DNA from: Sphingomonas sp. OV641
Lineage (GTDB): Bacteria > Pseudomonadota > Alphaproteobacteria > Sphingomonadales > Sphingomonadaceae
Direction: 5' to 3'
Assembly (NCBI RefSeq): GCF_900109205.1
Contig: NZ_FNZB01000015.1
Span: 1-18,569 of the forward strand
Length of the DNA: 18,569 nt
Part shown: piece by piece, positions 6,127 to 12,274 of the stretch
Layout: the number at the start of each line of letters is the position of its first letter
Position numbering within the stretch: position 1 is the first letter of the stretch
Program-made: the position numbers and the translations under genes
Notes under the pieces: model-generated
What the model was told of the DNA's origin: nothing
The model's database searches: none
What the model saw: the letters and a program-made list of their open reading frames with translations, nothing else

Positions 6127-6744
6127 ATGGCGGCGCGTCCCTGCGGGACCGCGCTCTATCTCCGCTTGCGCTCCGACCGAGCCGCCATACCGGCGTCTCG
6201 TCCCTGCCGGGTGGCGATCGGCTTCACCAGCAGGGGAGCAAAGGGCAAGGCGATCGGCGAGTGCTGGGACAACCGGCGCATCGGCGACGGCCACTTCGAG
6301 ATATTCATCCGGCCTGACCTCGCCCACGCCCCCGACGCGATGCCGGCGCAGATCGCCGCGATCCTCGCGCACGAGCTGGTCCACGCGGCGGTCGGGATCG
6401 CGGCCGGACACGGAAGAGCGTTTAAACGGGTCTCAGTCGGGCTGGGGCTGGTCGGGCCAATGCGCGCCACCACCCCCGGGGGCGCCTTCCTTTCCGCCAT
6501 TGCACCGATCCTCGCTGCGGTCGGTCCCCTTCCCCATGCCAGACTCGATACAGGCAGCGCGACTACTCGGCCCAGGAAGCAGGCGGTGCGGATGCTGAAA
6601 TGCGAGTGCTCGACGTGCGGCTATACCGTCAGGACCGCGCGCAAATGGCTGGAGACAGCGGGCGCGCCTTTGTGCCCGGTTGAGGGGCACGGCCCGATGC
6701 GCCACGATCCGGTCGGCGACGGAACTGAAGACGAACATGGCTAA
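6127..6744 (+). CDS. SprT-like zinc metalloprotease, N-terminus doubtful
   Basis: The HELVH motif at about residues 82-86, in AAILAHELVHAAVG, is the zinc-protease signature of SprT-like proteins. A C-terminal zinc ribbon has Cys at 159, 161, 164 and 183 (CECSTCGYTVRTARKW, then LCPVEGHG). The family links to cleavage of DNA-protein crosslinks, though plasmid versions are unstudied. The first 27 or so residues are Arg/Pro-rich and unlike the helical lead usually found before the ACWDNRR-like segment, so the start may be wrong or the 5' end replaced. Its stop codon lies inside the first TAAGCG repeat before parA. It runs toward the par-rep operon 73 bases downstream. Confidence 0.7.
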   Translation: MAARPCGTALYLRLRSDRAAIPASRPCRVAIGFTSRGAKGKAIGECWDNRRIGDGHFEIFIRPDLAHAPDAMPAQIAAILAHELVHAAVGIAAGHGRAFKRVSVGLGLVGPMRATTPGGAFLSAIAPILAAVGPLPHARLDTGSATTRPRKQAVRMLKCECSTCGYTVRTARKWLETAGAPLCPVEGHGPMRHDPVGDGTEDEHG

Positions 6745-6803
6745 GCGACTAAGACCCTTTACGACTAAGCGGCTAAGCTCCATAAGTCGCTTAGCCGCTT
6801 AGT
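6741..6803. repeat. TAAGCG repeat cluster 1, candidate parC centromere/operator
   Basis: CTAAGCGACTAAG (6741-6753) is followed by a perfect 15-bp inverted repeat, ACTAAGCGGCTAAGC (6764-6778) and its complement (6789-6803), with a 10-base spacer. It ends next to AGGAG, the likely parA ribosome site, so a protein bound here would also control the operon. Type Ib partition systems have such an arrangement, with the small RHH protein binding short repeats upstream of parA. Confidence 0.65.
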
Positions 6804-6816
6804 AGGAGCAGCAGCT

Positions 6817-7470
6817 ATGCAAGTATGGGCCGTCATCGCGCAAAAGGGCGGGCAATCCAAAACCACCCTCTCAACCGGATTCGCCGTCGAGGCGGCGCGG
6901 GAGGGGGCGTCGGTCGTTATCCTCGATGCCGACGATCGCCAAGGATCGGCGCTCTACTGGTCCGAACGCCGCGACGACGACGACGTGATGGTGAAGGACA
7001 GCAGCGTTGCCGGTCTGCCGCTCCACGTCTCGCGCGGGCGCAGCAGCGGCAAGATCGACCTCATCATCATCGACACGCCGGCGAACTCCAAGGACATTGC
7101 CATGCTCGCAGCCGAGCAGGCGGATTTCGTCATCATCCCTGTCGCGCCGCGAGGGCTGGACGTTCATTCGGTGTTGCAGACTGTCAAGCAGGTGCAGCAG
7201 GCAGGCACGCCGTTCGCCGTTATACTGACGCAGGTTCCGCATCAGGGCGGGGAGGGGCAGGAGGCCCATGCCGGCTTCGCAGCGAAGGGCGTGACGATGT
7301 TCGACAGCCGCCTCCACTTCCGCAAGGATTTCTACAAGGCCACGCCGCTCGGCAGAACGGCGGCCGAGACGGATCCGGACAGCAAGGCGGCGGCCGAGTT
7401 GCGCGCCGCCTATGACGAGGCTAAGCGACTAAGCGGCTTTACGACTAAGCAAGTAAGCGAGGTTGGATGA
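6817..7470 (+). CDS. parA: ParA-family partition ATPase (type Ib)
   Basis: An ATPase of 217 residues that would move plasmid copies apart over the nucleoid. The deviant Walker A box KGGQSKTT (10-17) has the signature lysines, the A' region is VILDADDRQGSALYW (34-48), and Walker B is LIIIDTPA (82-89). There is no N-terminal DNA-binding extension, which with the short length marks type Ib. It starts at ATG 6817 after AGGAGCAGCAGCT. It overlaps the RHH gene by four bases (ATGA), and its last codons encode the second TAAGCG cluster. It is the first gene of parA-RHH-repA. Residue Gln13 replaces the more common Val. Confidence 0.9.
   Translation: MQVWAVIAQKGGQSKTTLSTGFAVEAAREGASVVILDADDRQGSALYWSERRDDDDVMVKDSSVAGLPLHVSRGRSSGKIDLIIIDTPANSKDIAMLAAEQADFVIIPVAPRGLDVHSVLQTVKQVQQAGTPFAVILTQVPHQGGEGQEAHAGFAAKGVTMFDSRLHFRKDFYKATPLGRTAAETDPDSKAAAELRAAYDEAKRLSGFTTKQVSEVG
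7419..7458. repeat. TAAGCG repeat cluster 2, inside the end of parA
   Basis: GGCTAAGCGACTAAG, then TTTACGACTAAGC and AAGTAAGC, repeat the 40-base block at 6739-6778 with only a few changes. This copy is translated as the parA tail (EAKRLSGFTTKQVSEVG). A second protein-binding site overlapping the parA/RHH junction is the simplest reading. Confidence 0.6.
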
Positions 7471-7817
7471 TGGCGAAGAAAACTTCCGCGCTCGCCGGCA
7501 TCTTCGATGACGAGCCCGAGGCACCGGCACCGGCACCGGCACCGGCATCGGCTCTCGTTGCCGATGCAACTCCCGCGCCGCAGCCTGCCGTCCCGCGTCG
7601 GTCGCGGCGTGCGGCGGACACGTCGGCCCCGGCAGCACCTGCCCGGCGCAGCAGCCATCCCGGCAAGAAGCCGGTGCTGATCCACATTCCCGAAGACATG
7701 CACCGCACACTGCGCCAGCTCAGCGTCGAGGAGGGCGGGGAGCCCCTTACCGTTATCACCGAGCGGTTGCTGCGCCAGTATCTGGTCCAGCGGGGACACA
7801 CCAGGTTTGCGCCGTGA
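7467..7817 (+). CDS. Ribbon-helix-helix partition protein (ParG/CopG-like)
   Basis: A small basic protein of 116 residues. The first 67 are a disordered Ala/Pro linker, including APAPAPAPA encoded by a hexanucleotide repeat at about 7521-7546. The C-terminal half is a ribbon-helix-helix fold: strand PVLIHIP (69-75), helix EDMHRTLRQLSVEE, then PLTVITERLLRQYLVQR. It would bind the TAAGCG repeats as centromere adaptor, stimulate ParA through its flexible N-terminus and repress the operon, as ParG-type proteins do. The ATG at 7467 overlaps the parA stop; ATG at 7470 is equally possible. It overlaps the repA start by four bases. No conventional large ParB is present. Confidence 0.72.
   Translation: MMAKKTSALAGIFDDEPEAPAPAPAPASALVADATPAPQPAVPRRSRRAADTSAPAAPARRSSHPGKKPVLIHIPEDMHRTLRQLSVEEGGEPLTVITERLLRQYLVQRGHTRFAP
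7521..7546 (+). repeat. Hexanucleotide tandem repeat (GCACCG)n in the RHH gene
   Basis: GCACCG recurs about four times and a degenerate copy follows, encoding alternating Ala-Pro in the linker. Slippage would change linker length by two residues without breaking the frame. Confidence 0.7.
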
Positions 7818-8767
7818 GCAAGCGGCGTGATCCCAATCCCGAGTTCGACCTGTTCATTCCGGCGCTCGGTGATCTTCCGCTCAAGGACCAGCGGGAGGTC
7901 ATGGAGCGCCCGTTCTTCTCGCTCCAGAAGCGCAAGCGGCTGAAGCCGATCGAGTATCGCAGCCCGGATGGCGAGGCCTGGGTGCGCGTCCAGGCCATTC
8001 CCGACTACGGCATGGCCACAATCTGGGACGCCGATATCCTGATATGGGCCGCGTCCACGCTCAACCGCATGAAGCAGCAGGGGCTGAACGACCTGCCCCG
8101 CACGCTGACAACCACGCCCTACGACCTACTGCGGGCGATCAAGCGCAGCACAGGGGGCAGGGACTATCAGGAGCTGCAAGCTGCGCTCCTCCGGCTCCAG
8201 ACGACTTCGATCACAACTTCGATCCGCGCGACGAAGCGCCGGCAGAAGGCTGGCTTCAACTGGCTCGACAGCTGGACCTTCGACACCGACGCCGAAACGG
8301 AGCAGCCGCGCGGCATGACGCTGACCCTCTCGGATTGGGTCTATGAGGGCATCGTCAACGAGAAGTCGCTGCTCACCATGCACCCCGACTATTTCCTGCT
8401 CTCCGGAGGGCTGGAGCGGGCGCTCTATCGTATCGCGCGAAAGCACGCCGGCACGCAGCGCGGTGGGTGGACTTGCCGGGTAGAAGTGCTTCGCGACAAG
8501 ACCGGCAGCGATGCCCAGCCCAAGGAGTTCAACCGGATGCTTCGGCGGGTGATCGAGGCCGACCAGCTCCCCGACTATGCGATGGAGCTGACCGAGACGA
8601 CGGACAAAAGCCCGGCCGTGTTGTTCAGGCTCCGCGGCGAGGCCGAGGCACTAGCGCTCGCCGAGAGAATGCGCGCTGAGGAGGAGCGGCGCGCCCGTTT
8701 CGACGCCGAGCGCAAGCGGGCCGAGGAAGTCGATGCACAGATGGACCGGCTTGCCGGCCGCCGCTGA
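7814..8767 (+). CDS. repA: Plasmid replication initiator RepA (RPA family)
   Basis: A replication initiator of 317 residues, RPA type (replication initiator protein A), typical of alphaproteobacterial plasmids. It would bind the iterons just downstream and open oriV. Visible conserved strings are RVQAIPDYGMATIWDADILIW, TTTPYDLLRAIKRSTGGRDY, ELQAALLRLQTTSITTSIR and HPDYFLLSGGLERALYRIARKHAG, forming the paired winged-helix region. A charged coiled tail of Glu/Arg follows (about 275-310). The start is GTG 7814, overlapping the RHH stop (GTGA), and third place in the operon ties copy control to partition. Iterons begin exactly at the stop codon. Confidence 0.88.
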   Translation: MSKRRDPNPEFDLFIPALGDLPLKDQREVMERPFFSLQKRKRLKPIEYRSPDGEAWVRVQAIPDYGMATIWDADILIWAASTLNRMKQQGLNDLPRTLTTTPYDLLRAIKRSTGGRDYQELQAALLRLQTTSITTSIRATKRRQKAGFNWLDSWTFDTDAETEQPRGMTLTLSDWVYEGIVNEKSLLTMHPDYFLLSGGLERALYRIARKHAGTQRGGWTCRVEVLRDKTGSDAQPKEFNRMLRRVIEADQLPDYAMELTETTDKSPAVLFRLRGEAEALALAERMRAEEERRARFDAERKRAEEVDAQMDRLAGRR

Positions 8768-8818
8768 CTATCGGGGTATCACACACCGCAAGCCCAACTA
8801 TCGGGGTTTCACACACCG
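8767..8818 (+). repeat. RepA iterons 1 and 2
   Basis: CTATCGGGGTATCACACACC and CTATCGGGGTTTCACACACC start at 8768 and 8798, 30 bases apart, both on the + strand. They differ in one base. Confidence 0.9.
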
Positions 8819-8917
8819 GCCAGCGATGCTGCCTGAACCCTGACATGCTTCGGGCGATGCCGGAGCCACCAGCCAGGCTGTGGATAACTGGCGCGGGAGG
8901 CCCCTTTTCGGCTCCAG

Positions 8918-9007
8918 AATCTCGGGGTTTCACCCACCTTGGCGTCGGGGTATCACCCACCGCACTATCGGGGTATCACACACCGAATCACGGGGTTTCA
9001 CCCACCG
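8918..9007 (+). repeat. RepA iterons 3 to 6
   Basis: TCTCGGGGTTTCACCCACC (from 8920), CGTCGGGGTATCACCCACCG (8943), CTATCGGGGTATCACACACC (8965) and ATCACGGGGTTTCACCCACC (8987) follow at intervals of about 22 bases, two DNA turns. ACACACC and ACCCACC variants alternate, perhaps giving stronger and weaker sites. Confidence 0.88.
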
Positions 9008-9145
9008 GGCTGTCCGGCAAGCGGTTGATAAACAAAGCAAGATTCCGCTTTTTGAGCGGCTTAACTTGTTTAACGATTCCTATTTAACAGAATCTCTTAA
9101 CGACAAGGCTCACCCAAAACCGTGGACCTGAGAAGGGCAAGCGGA

Positions 9146-9278
9146 ATTGGCCTACGGCCAATGCGCCTTCGATCCGTGCCGGCTAACACCGCCACCAGAG
9201 CGGCCTATCGGCCGCAGGGCTTCCGAAAGAAGCCAAGCGAAACCGGCGGTGTGTGCCTTCAGCGCTCCGCCAGCGGAG
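9146..9278. repeat. Cluster of four perfect short hairpins
   Basis: Four stem-loops follow each other: ATTGGCC-TAC-GGCCAAT (9146-9162), GCGGCC-TATC-GGCCGC (9200-9215), GGCTTC-CGAAA-GAAGCC (9218-9234) and CTCCGC-CA-GCGGAG (9265-9278). They fill the gap between the AT-rich part of oriV and the traG 3' end. They could be a structured RNA, a single-strand initiation region, or bidirectional termination structures, but no T-tract follows any of them. No gene is convincing in 9108-9338. Confidence 0.6.
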
Positions 9279-9338
9279 ATGTGCGGTGAGGCGCTACCTC
9301 AAACCTCGCCTTCAATCTTCCCCGGCCGGTGTGTGCGA

Positions 9339-10907
9339 TCACGCCGGATCGAACAGGTCGGCGAACTCGCGCTGGTCATAGTAGCGAACCTTGCCGGCCC
9401 AGAGCGGACGTTCGCCCTGGTGCAGCAGCAGGAGCGTGTCGGTCGGCATCCGCATGATTTCATCTGGCATGACGAGCCGCCGCGCCGTGACATGCGTGCT
9501 GACGCTTTCCGAGGGACCGGCGCGATTTTCACCCCAGCCCGTGCCGCGCGATGTGCTGAGGGTCGCATATTCCAGCGTCGTGTCCCCGATCGTGCGCGAG
9601 AGCATGTCGGCGGTGGCATGGTCGTTGACCCCGAACGTCTGCACCACGCCGGCATTGGACAGGAACGTGCCGGCCCGCTCGCCATAGAGCGCGCGGAGCT
9701 GGTGCATGTCCTGGAGGATCGGCCAGAGCTGGAGGCCATAGCCAGCCATCAACCCCATCGCGCGTTCCACCGGCTCCAGGCGGCCGAGCGCCGCGAACTC
9801 ATCGAGCAGGAACAGCACGGGGCTTGCCGGGCGGGCTGGGGAGCGCGCCATGTCGGTGACGGCCTGCGCGACCAGCAGCCGCAGCCAGCGGGCATAGGTG
9901 TCGAGCCGATCGGGCGGCAGGCACAGGAACACGGTGCCGGGCCGCTCCTTCAGGTCCGCGAACCGGAAATCGGACGCCGAGGTGCTTTCGACCAGACGCG
10001 GGCTGTCCATGAAGTGGGTGTGGCGCTGCGCCGAGGACAGCACGCCGGCGGCTTCGCGACCGGATTTGCCGAGTTGGCGGTTGGCGGCGCGCGCGATCAG
10101 GCCATGCGCGCCGGTGCTCGCCTGCATATCCGCCAGCAGCGCGGCGAAGCCGGCAGGATTGCGAGTGAGCTTGTCGCGCACGGTGGCGAGCGTCGCGCGG
10201 GCAGGGGGTTCGTGGACGACGGTGTGCAGGATCACGCCGGCGATCAGCGCCTTGGCTTCCTCGTTCCAGTGCGCCTCGCCCGATTGTCCCGGCGCGTCAT
10301 GGACCAGTGCATCGGCGATCGTCTGCGCATCTTCCGCGAGGTCCGGGCTTGCGGGATCAAGCTGCGCTAGAGGGTTGTAGCGGGCCGCTGGACGGCCGGA
10401 GACGCCGAAGGGGTCCAGGCACCACACAAGGCCCTTCCTTGCCCTCGCACGGGCCGTGACGCGGGCATTCTCGCCCTTGGGGTCGATGCAGACCACCGAG
10501 CGGTCGAGCAGCAGCAGATTGGGGATGATCGTGCCGACGCCTTTCCCTGAGCGGGTGGGTGCGATCGTCAGCAGGTGCGCCGCGCCGTCATAGCGCAGCA
10601 GCTTGCCGGACTCCTTGGCGCGGCCGATCAGCAGATCCCCGTTCGCCTCCAGCTTGCGCACGTCGGCGCGATTGCCGAAGCGCGCGGAGCCCAGCAGCTC
10701 GTTGCGGCGGTTGCCGGCGCGGCTGTTGATCCACCAGGTCGCGCCGATCAGGCCGACCAGGACCAGGAACGACACCGTGCCGGAAATCTGCCCGACGCCG
10801 AAGATGCCTTCCAGCCATCGCGCGGTCGCATAGGCCGCGACGAACGCGACGACGATGGCGAGCCGCCAGCTGATCGGCCGACGCCCGCCGATGAGCGGCC
10901 CCGCCAT
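9339..10907 (-). CDS. traG: VirD4/TraG-type coupling protein
   Basis: The conjugative coupling ATPase, 522 residues, which would bring the relaxosome to a type IV channel at the inner membrane. Two N-terminal membrane helices (about 15-31 and 43-60) precede the ATPase domain, with Walker A APTRSGKG (116-123) and Walker B VLFLLDEFAALG (364-375). Conserved DPKGEN and SAQRHTHFMDSPR segments support the family. It is shorter than Ti TraG (about 640) and ends soon after the final domain. It is the last gene in a leftward operon. Its ATG overlaps the stop region of the small upstream gene, implying coupled translation. Confidence 0.9.
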   Translation of the reverse strand: MAGPLIGGRRPISWRLAIVVAFVAAYATARWLEGIFGVGQISGTVSFLVLVGLIGATWWINSRAGNRRNELLGSARFGNRADVRKLEANGDLLIGRAKESGKLLRYDGAAHLLTIAPTRSGKGVGTIIPNLLLLDRSVVCIDPKGENARVTARARARKGLVWCLDPFGVSGRPAARYNPLAQLDPASPDLAEDAQTIADALVHDAPGQSGEAHWNEEAKALIAGVILHTVVHEPPARATLATVRDKLTRNPAGFAALLADMQASTGAHGLIARAANRQLGKSGREAAGVLSSAQRHTHFMDSPRLVESTSASDFRFADLKERPGTVFLCLPPDRLDTYARWLRLLVAQAVTDMARSPARPASPVLFLLDEFAALGRLEPVERAMGLMAGYGLQLWPILQDMHQLRALYGERAGTFLSNAGVVQTFGVNDHATADMLSRTIGDTTLEYATLSTSRGTGWGENRAGPSESVSTHVTARRLVMPDEIMRMPTDTLLLLHQGERPLWAGKVRYYDQREFADLFDPA

Positions 10908-11191
10908 CAGCAGGCCCGTTCCAGCGGCGTGATCGCCAGCGCCGGATCGGCATCGGGGTGGCCGAGCAGCTTGAGGATGATCTGCGTGGCGAGGGCAGGG
11001 GGCACCGCCTCGTCGCGCAGCATGTCGAACAACACCTCGTCGTCGGCGCTAAGCGTCATGCCCTCGATCGCGAGGTTGGCGCGGGATTCGGCATCGGCTT
11101 CGCGCCATTCCGCCACGTCAGCGGGTGTGCCGCGCTTGAAATCCAGTGCGCGAACTTCCGAGCGGATCGCCTCAATATCCAGGACCGCCAT
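10907..11191 (-). CDS. Small acidic protein between traD and traG, possibly VbhA-like
   Basis: A protein of 94 residues from the ATG at 11189-11191, with GGAGAAAGGCG before it. It is largely helical and acidic. ADAESRANLAIEGMTLSADDEVLFDMLRD resembles the inhibitory helix of VbhA-type Fic antitoxins (consensus S/TxxxEG followed by a helical bundle), but Asn stands where Ser or Thr is expected and no fic gene is seen. It may simply be a conserved accessory of this transfer operon. It starts within the end of traD and ends at the traG start. The gene is convincing; the function is not settled. Confidence 0.65.
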   Translation of the reverse strand: MAVLDIEAIRSEVRALDFKRGTPADVAEWREADAESRANLAIEGMTLSADDEVLFDMLRDEAVPPALATQIILKLLGHPDADPALAITPLERAC

Positions 11192-11414
11192 CGCCTTTCT
11201 CCATCGCTTCGCTTTCCGCGTCGAACGCACGTTTGCCGCGCCGCCTCCATAGCGCGAGCGTGTCGCCGCCATCGTCACCGCGAGCGCGGCCGACCAGCTC
11301 CAGCAGCGCGCCATAGATAGTGGCGCGATCGTCGTCGGCGAGATCGACCAGGCCGGCCTTCTGGACGAGGCCGCCCAGCTCGATCAGATGGCGGGTGCGT
11401 TCGCGCCGTTGCAC
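11172..11414 (-). CDS. traD: Conjugal transfer protein TraD (Ti-plasmid type)
   Basis: A basic protein of about 80 residues with the TraD core RRERTRHLIELGGLVQKAGL, then DDDRATIYGALLELVG and LWRRRGKRAFDAE. This is a small relaxosome accessory found between traC and traG in Ti-type transfer regions. GTG at 11412-11414 is the only plausible start near the core and lies 16 bases after the traC stop; the frame is open further upstream but would overlap traC in another frame. There is no strong ribosome site, so coupling to traC is likely. It overlaps the next gene by 20 bases. Confidence 0.65.
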   Translation of the reverse strand: MQRRERTRHLIELGGLVQKAGLVDLADDDRATIYGALLELVGRARGDDGGDTLALWRRRGKRAFDAESEAMEKGDGGPGY

Positions 11415-11430
11415 GACCCAGCCCCGCGTA

Positions 11431-11757
11431 TCAGCCCGACGCCGCGCCGCTTCCAGACGCTGGATCAGCGCCCGGTTGCGCGTTCCCGCCGTCGCTGTTG
11501 CAGCCAGCAGTCCGGCTACCTTTGCGCCCGCGCCGCTGAAAGAAAGCGGAGCCCTTCGCGCGCCACACCTCCTTCGCTTCCGCATTCTTGGACGCGACAG
11601 CATCGAGCAGCGCGCCGGCGAGCGTTTCCATGTCGAGCGTATCGGCCCCGGTGGCGGTGACGAGTACCCCAAGCTGTTCGGTGCGGCGCGCCTTGATCGT
11701 GCGCGCACGCTCCTCCAGCGCCTTCAGTTCGGCATCGTAGTCCCGCACCTTTCGCAT
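11431..11757 (-). CDS. traC: Conjugal transfer protein TraC (Ti-plasmid type)
   Basis: A protein of 108 residues beginning MRKVRDYDAELKALEERART. A coiled-coil N-terminus is followed by QLGVLVTATGADTLDMETLAGALLDAV and a WRAKGSAFF segment, then a low-complexity Gly/Ala tail. This is the TraC layout of Ti-type systems, where it is a small relaxosome component binding near oriT. The ATG at 11755-11757 has GGGAG eight bases upstream, overlapping the stop codon of the preceding repeat-protein gene. The gene order traC-traD-x-traG diverging from traA matches the Ti arrangement. Confidence 0.72.
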   Translation of the reverse strand: MRKVRDYDAELKALEERARTIKARRTEQLGVLVTATGADTLDMETLAGALLDAVASKNAEAKEVWRAKGSAFFQRRGRKGSRTAGCNSDGGNAQPGADPASGSGAASG

Positions 11758-11770
11758 ATCTGTTTCTCCC

Positions 11771-12139
11771 TCAGAAGATCGCGAACACGAGATGAAGCAC
11801 CGCTGCCAGCTCGGCGGCGGTAAGCGGCTGGTCAATGTGGCCAATCACTGCGCCGGCATCATCTGTAATCTGTCCTTCCACGAAGGTCGCAAGCTGAGGG
11901 CCTGACGTTCCGGCATAAACCTTGCCGCGATCGAAGCGAGCGAGTTGCATGCTGCCCATGCCTTTGAACACGCGATCACCAGCAATGTAGAGGAGCTGAA
12001 TCCGGCCCGAACCGCCGTACACCTTGTCATTGTCGATCGACGCGATCTGCGTGTCACCGTCACCCTTGAGCAAGCGCAAGCCGTGGATCGTGGCGACAGG
12101 TGCCTCGCCTGCTTCCCTGCAAATCCGGATCATCGTCAT
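11771..12139 (-). CDS. Repeat protein resembling a 4-fold beta-flower, first gene of the tra operon
   Basis: A protein of 122 residues made mostly of five back-to-back 17-residue repeats (16-32, 33-49, 50-66, 67-83, 84-100), for example ASIDNDKVYGGSGRIQL, LYIAGDRVFKGMGSMQL and ARFDRGKVYAGTSGPQL. The pattern is a hydrophobic beta strand, a turn, V/I-Y/F, then G-x-G, and suggests a small closed beta fold such as the 4-fold beta-flower proteins. A 22-residue hydrophobic helix closes it (101-122). The ATG at 12137-12139 is chosen for AAGGAAGG just upstream. The gene lies beside oriT, and its stop overlaps the traC ribosome site, so it is built into the transfer operon. Function unknown. Confidence 0.72.
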   Translation of the reverse strand: MTMIRICREAGEAPVATIHGLRLLKGDGDTQIASIDNDKVYGGSGRIQLLYIAGDRVFKGMGSMQLARFDRGKVYAGTSGPQLATFVEGQITDDAGAVIGHIDQPLTAAELAAVLHLVFAIF

Positions 12140-12216
12140 ATTGCCTTCCTTGAAGGATAGCATGCCAGCCTCACGGAGTGACGACAAGTCAATCAACAGG
12201 AACGAAGTGAGTGATG

Positions 12217-12246
12217 AGTGCGCGCTTATACGTCGTTGCCGACGTG
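12217..12246 (+). other. Origin of transfer oriT, Ti/RSF1010 (MOBQ)-like nic region
   Basis: GTGCGCGCTTATACGTCG is followed by TTGC and CGACGT, so ACGTCG (12230-12235) and CGACGT (12240-12245) form a perfect hairpin. TTATACGTCG matches, from memory, the nic region of Ti plasmids, and GAGTGCGCGCTT resembles the RSF1010 nic site. It sits between the divergent traC and traA units, where Ti oriT lies, 30 bases before the traA start. The exact nick position is not assigned. Confidence 0.72.
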
Positions 12247-12274
12247 CGCTAAGAAGTGCATCATGGAGGTCGCG

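Larger units (their letters stand above)
8767..9105. other. Origin of replication oriV (iterons, DnaA box, AT-rich region)
   Basis: Six iterons of consensus ATCGGGGTWTCACMCACCG, all in one orientation, lie in two groups around a DnaA box. The box is TGTGGATAA at 8879-8887, a perfect 9-mer on the minus strand. An AT-rich stretch at about 9022-9105, with four TTAAC motifs (9061, 9070, 9084 and about 9097), is the likely unwinding element. This order after repA is that of an iteron-controlled theta origin. Confidence 0.85.

Noticed and set aside
8767..9007. Iteron array considered as a CRISPR array
   Set aside because: The units are 22 bases with almost no spacers, directly follow repA and surround a DnaA box, so they are iterons.
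9147..10370. 407-codon + strand open frame opposite traG
   Set aside because: It covers the hairpin cluster and the antisense of traG, and its composition is shadow-like.
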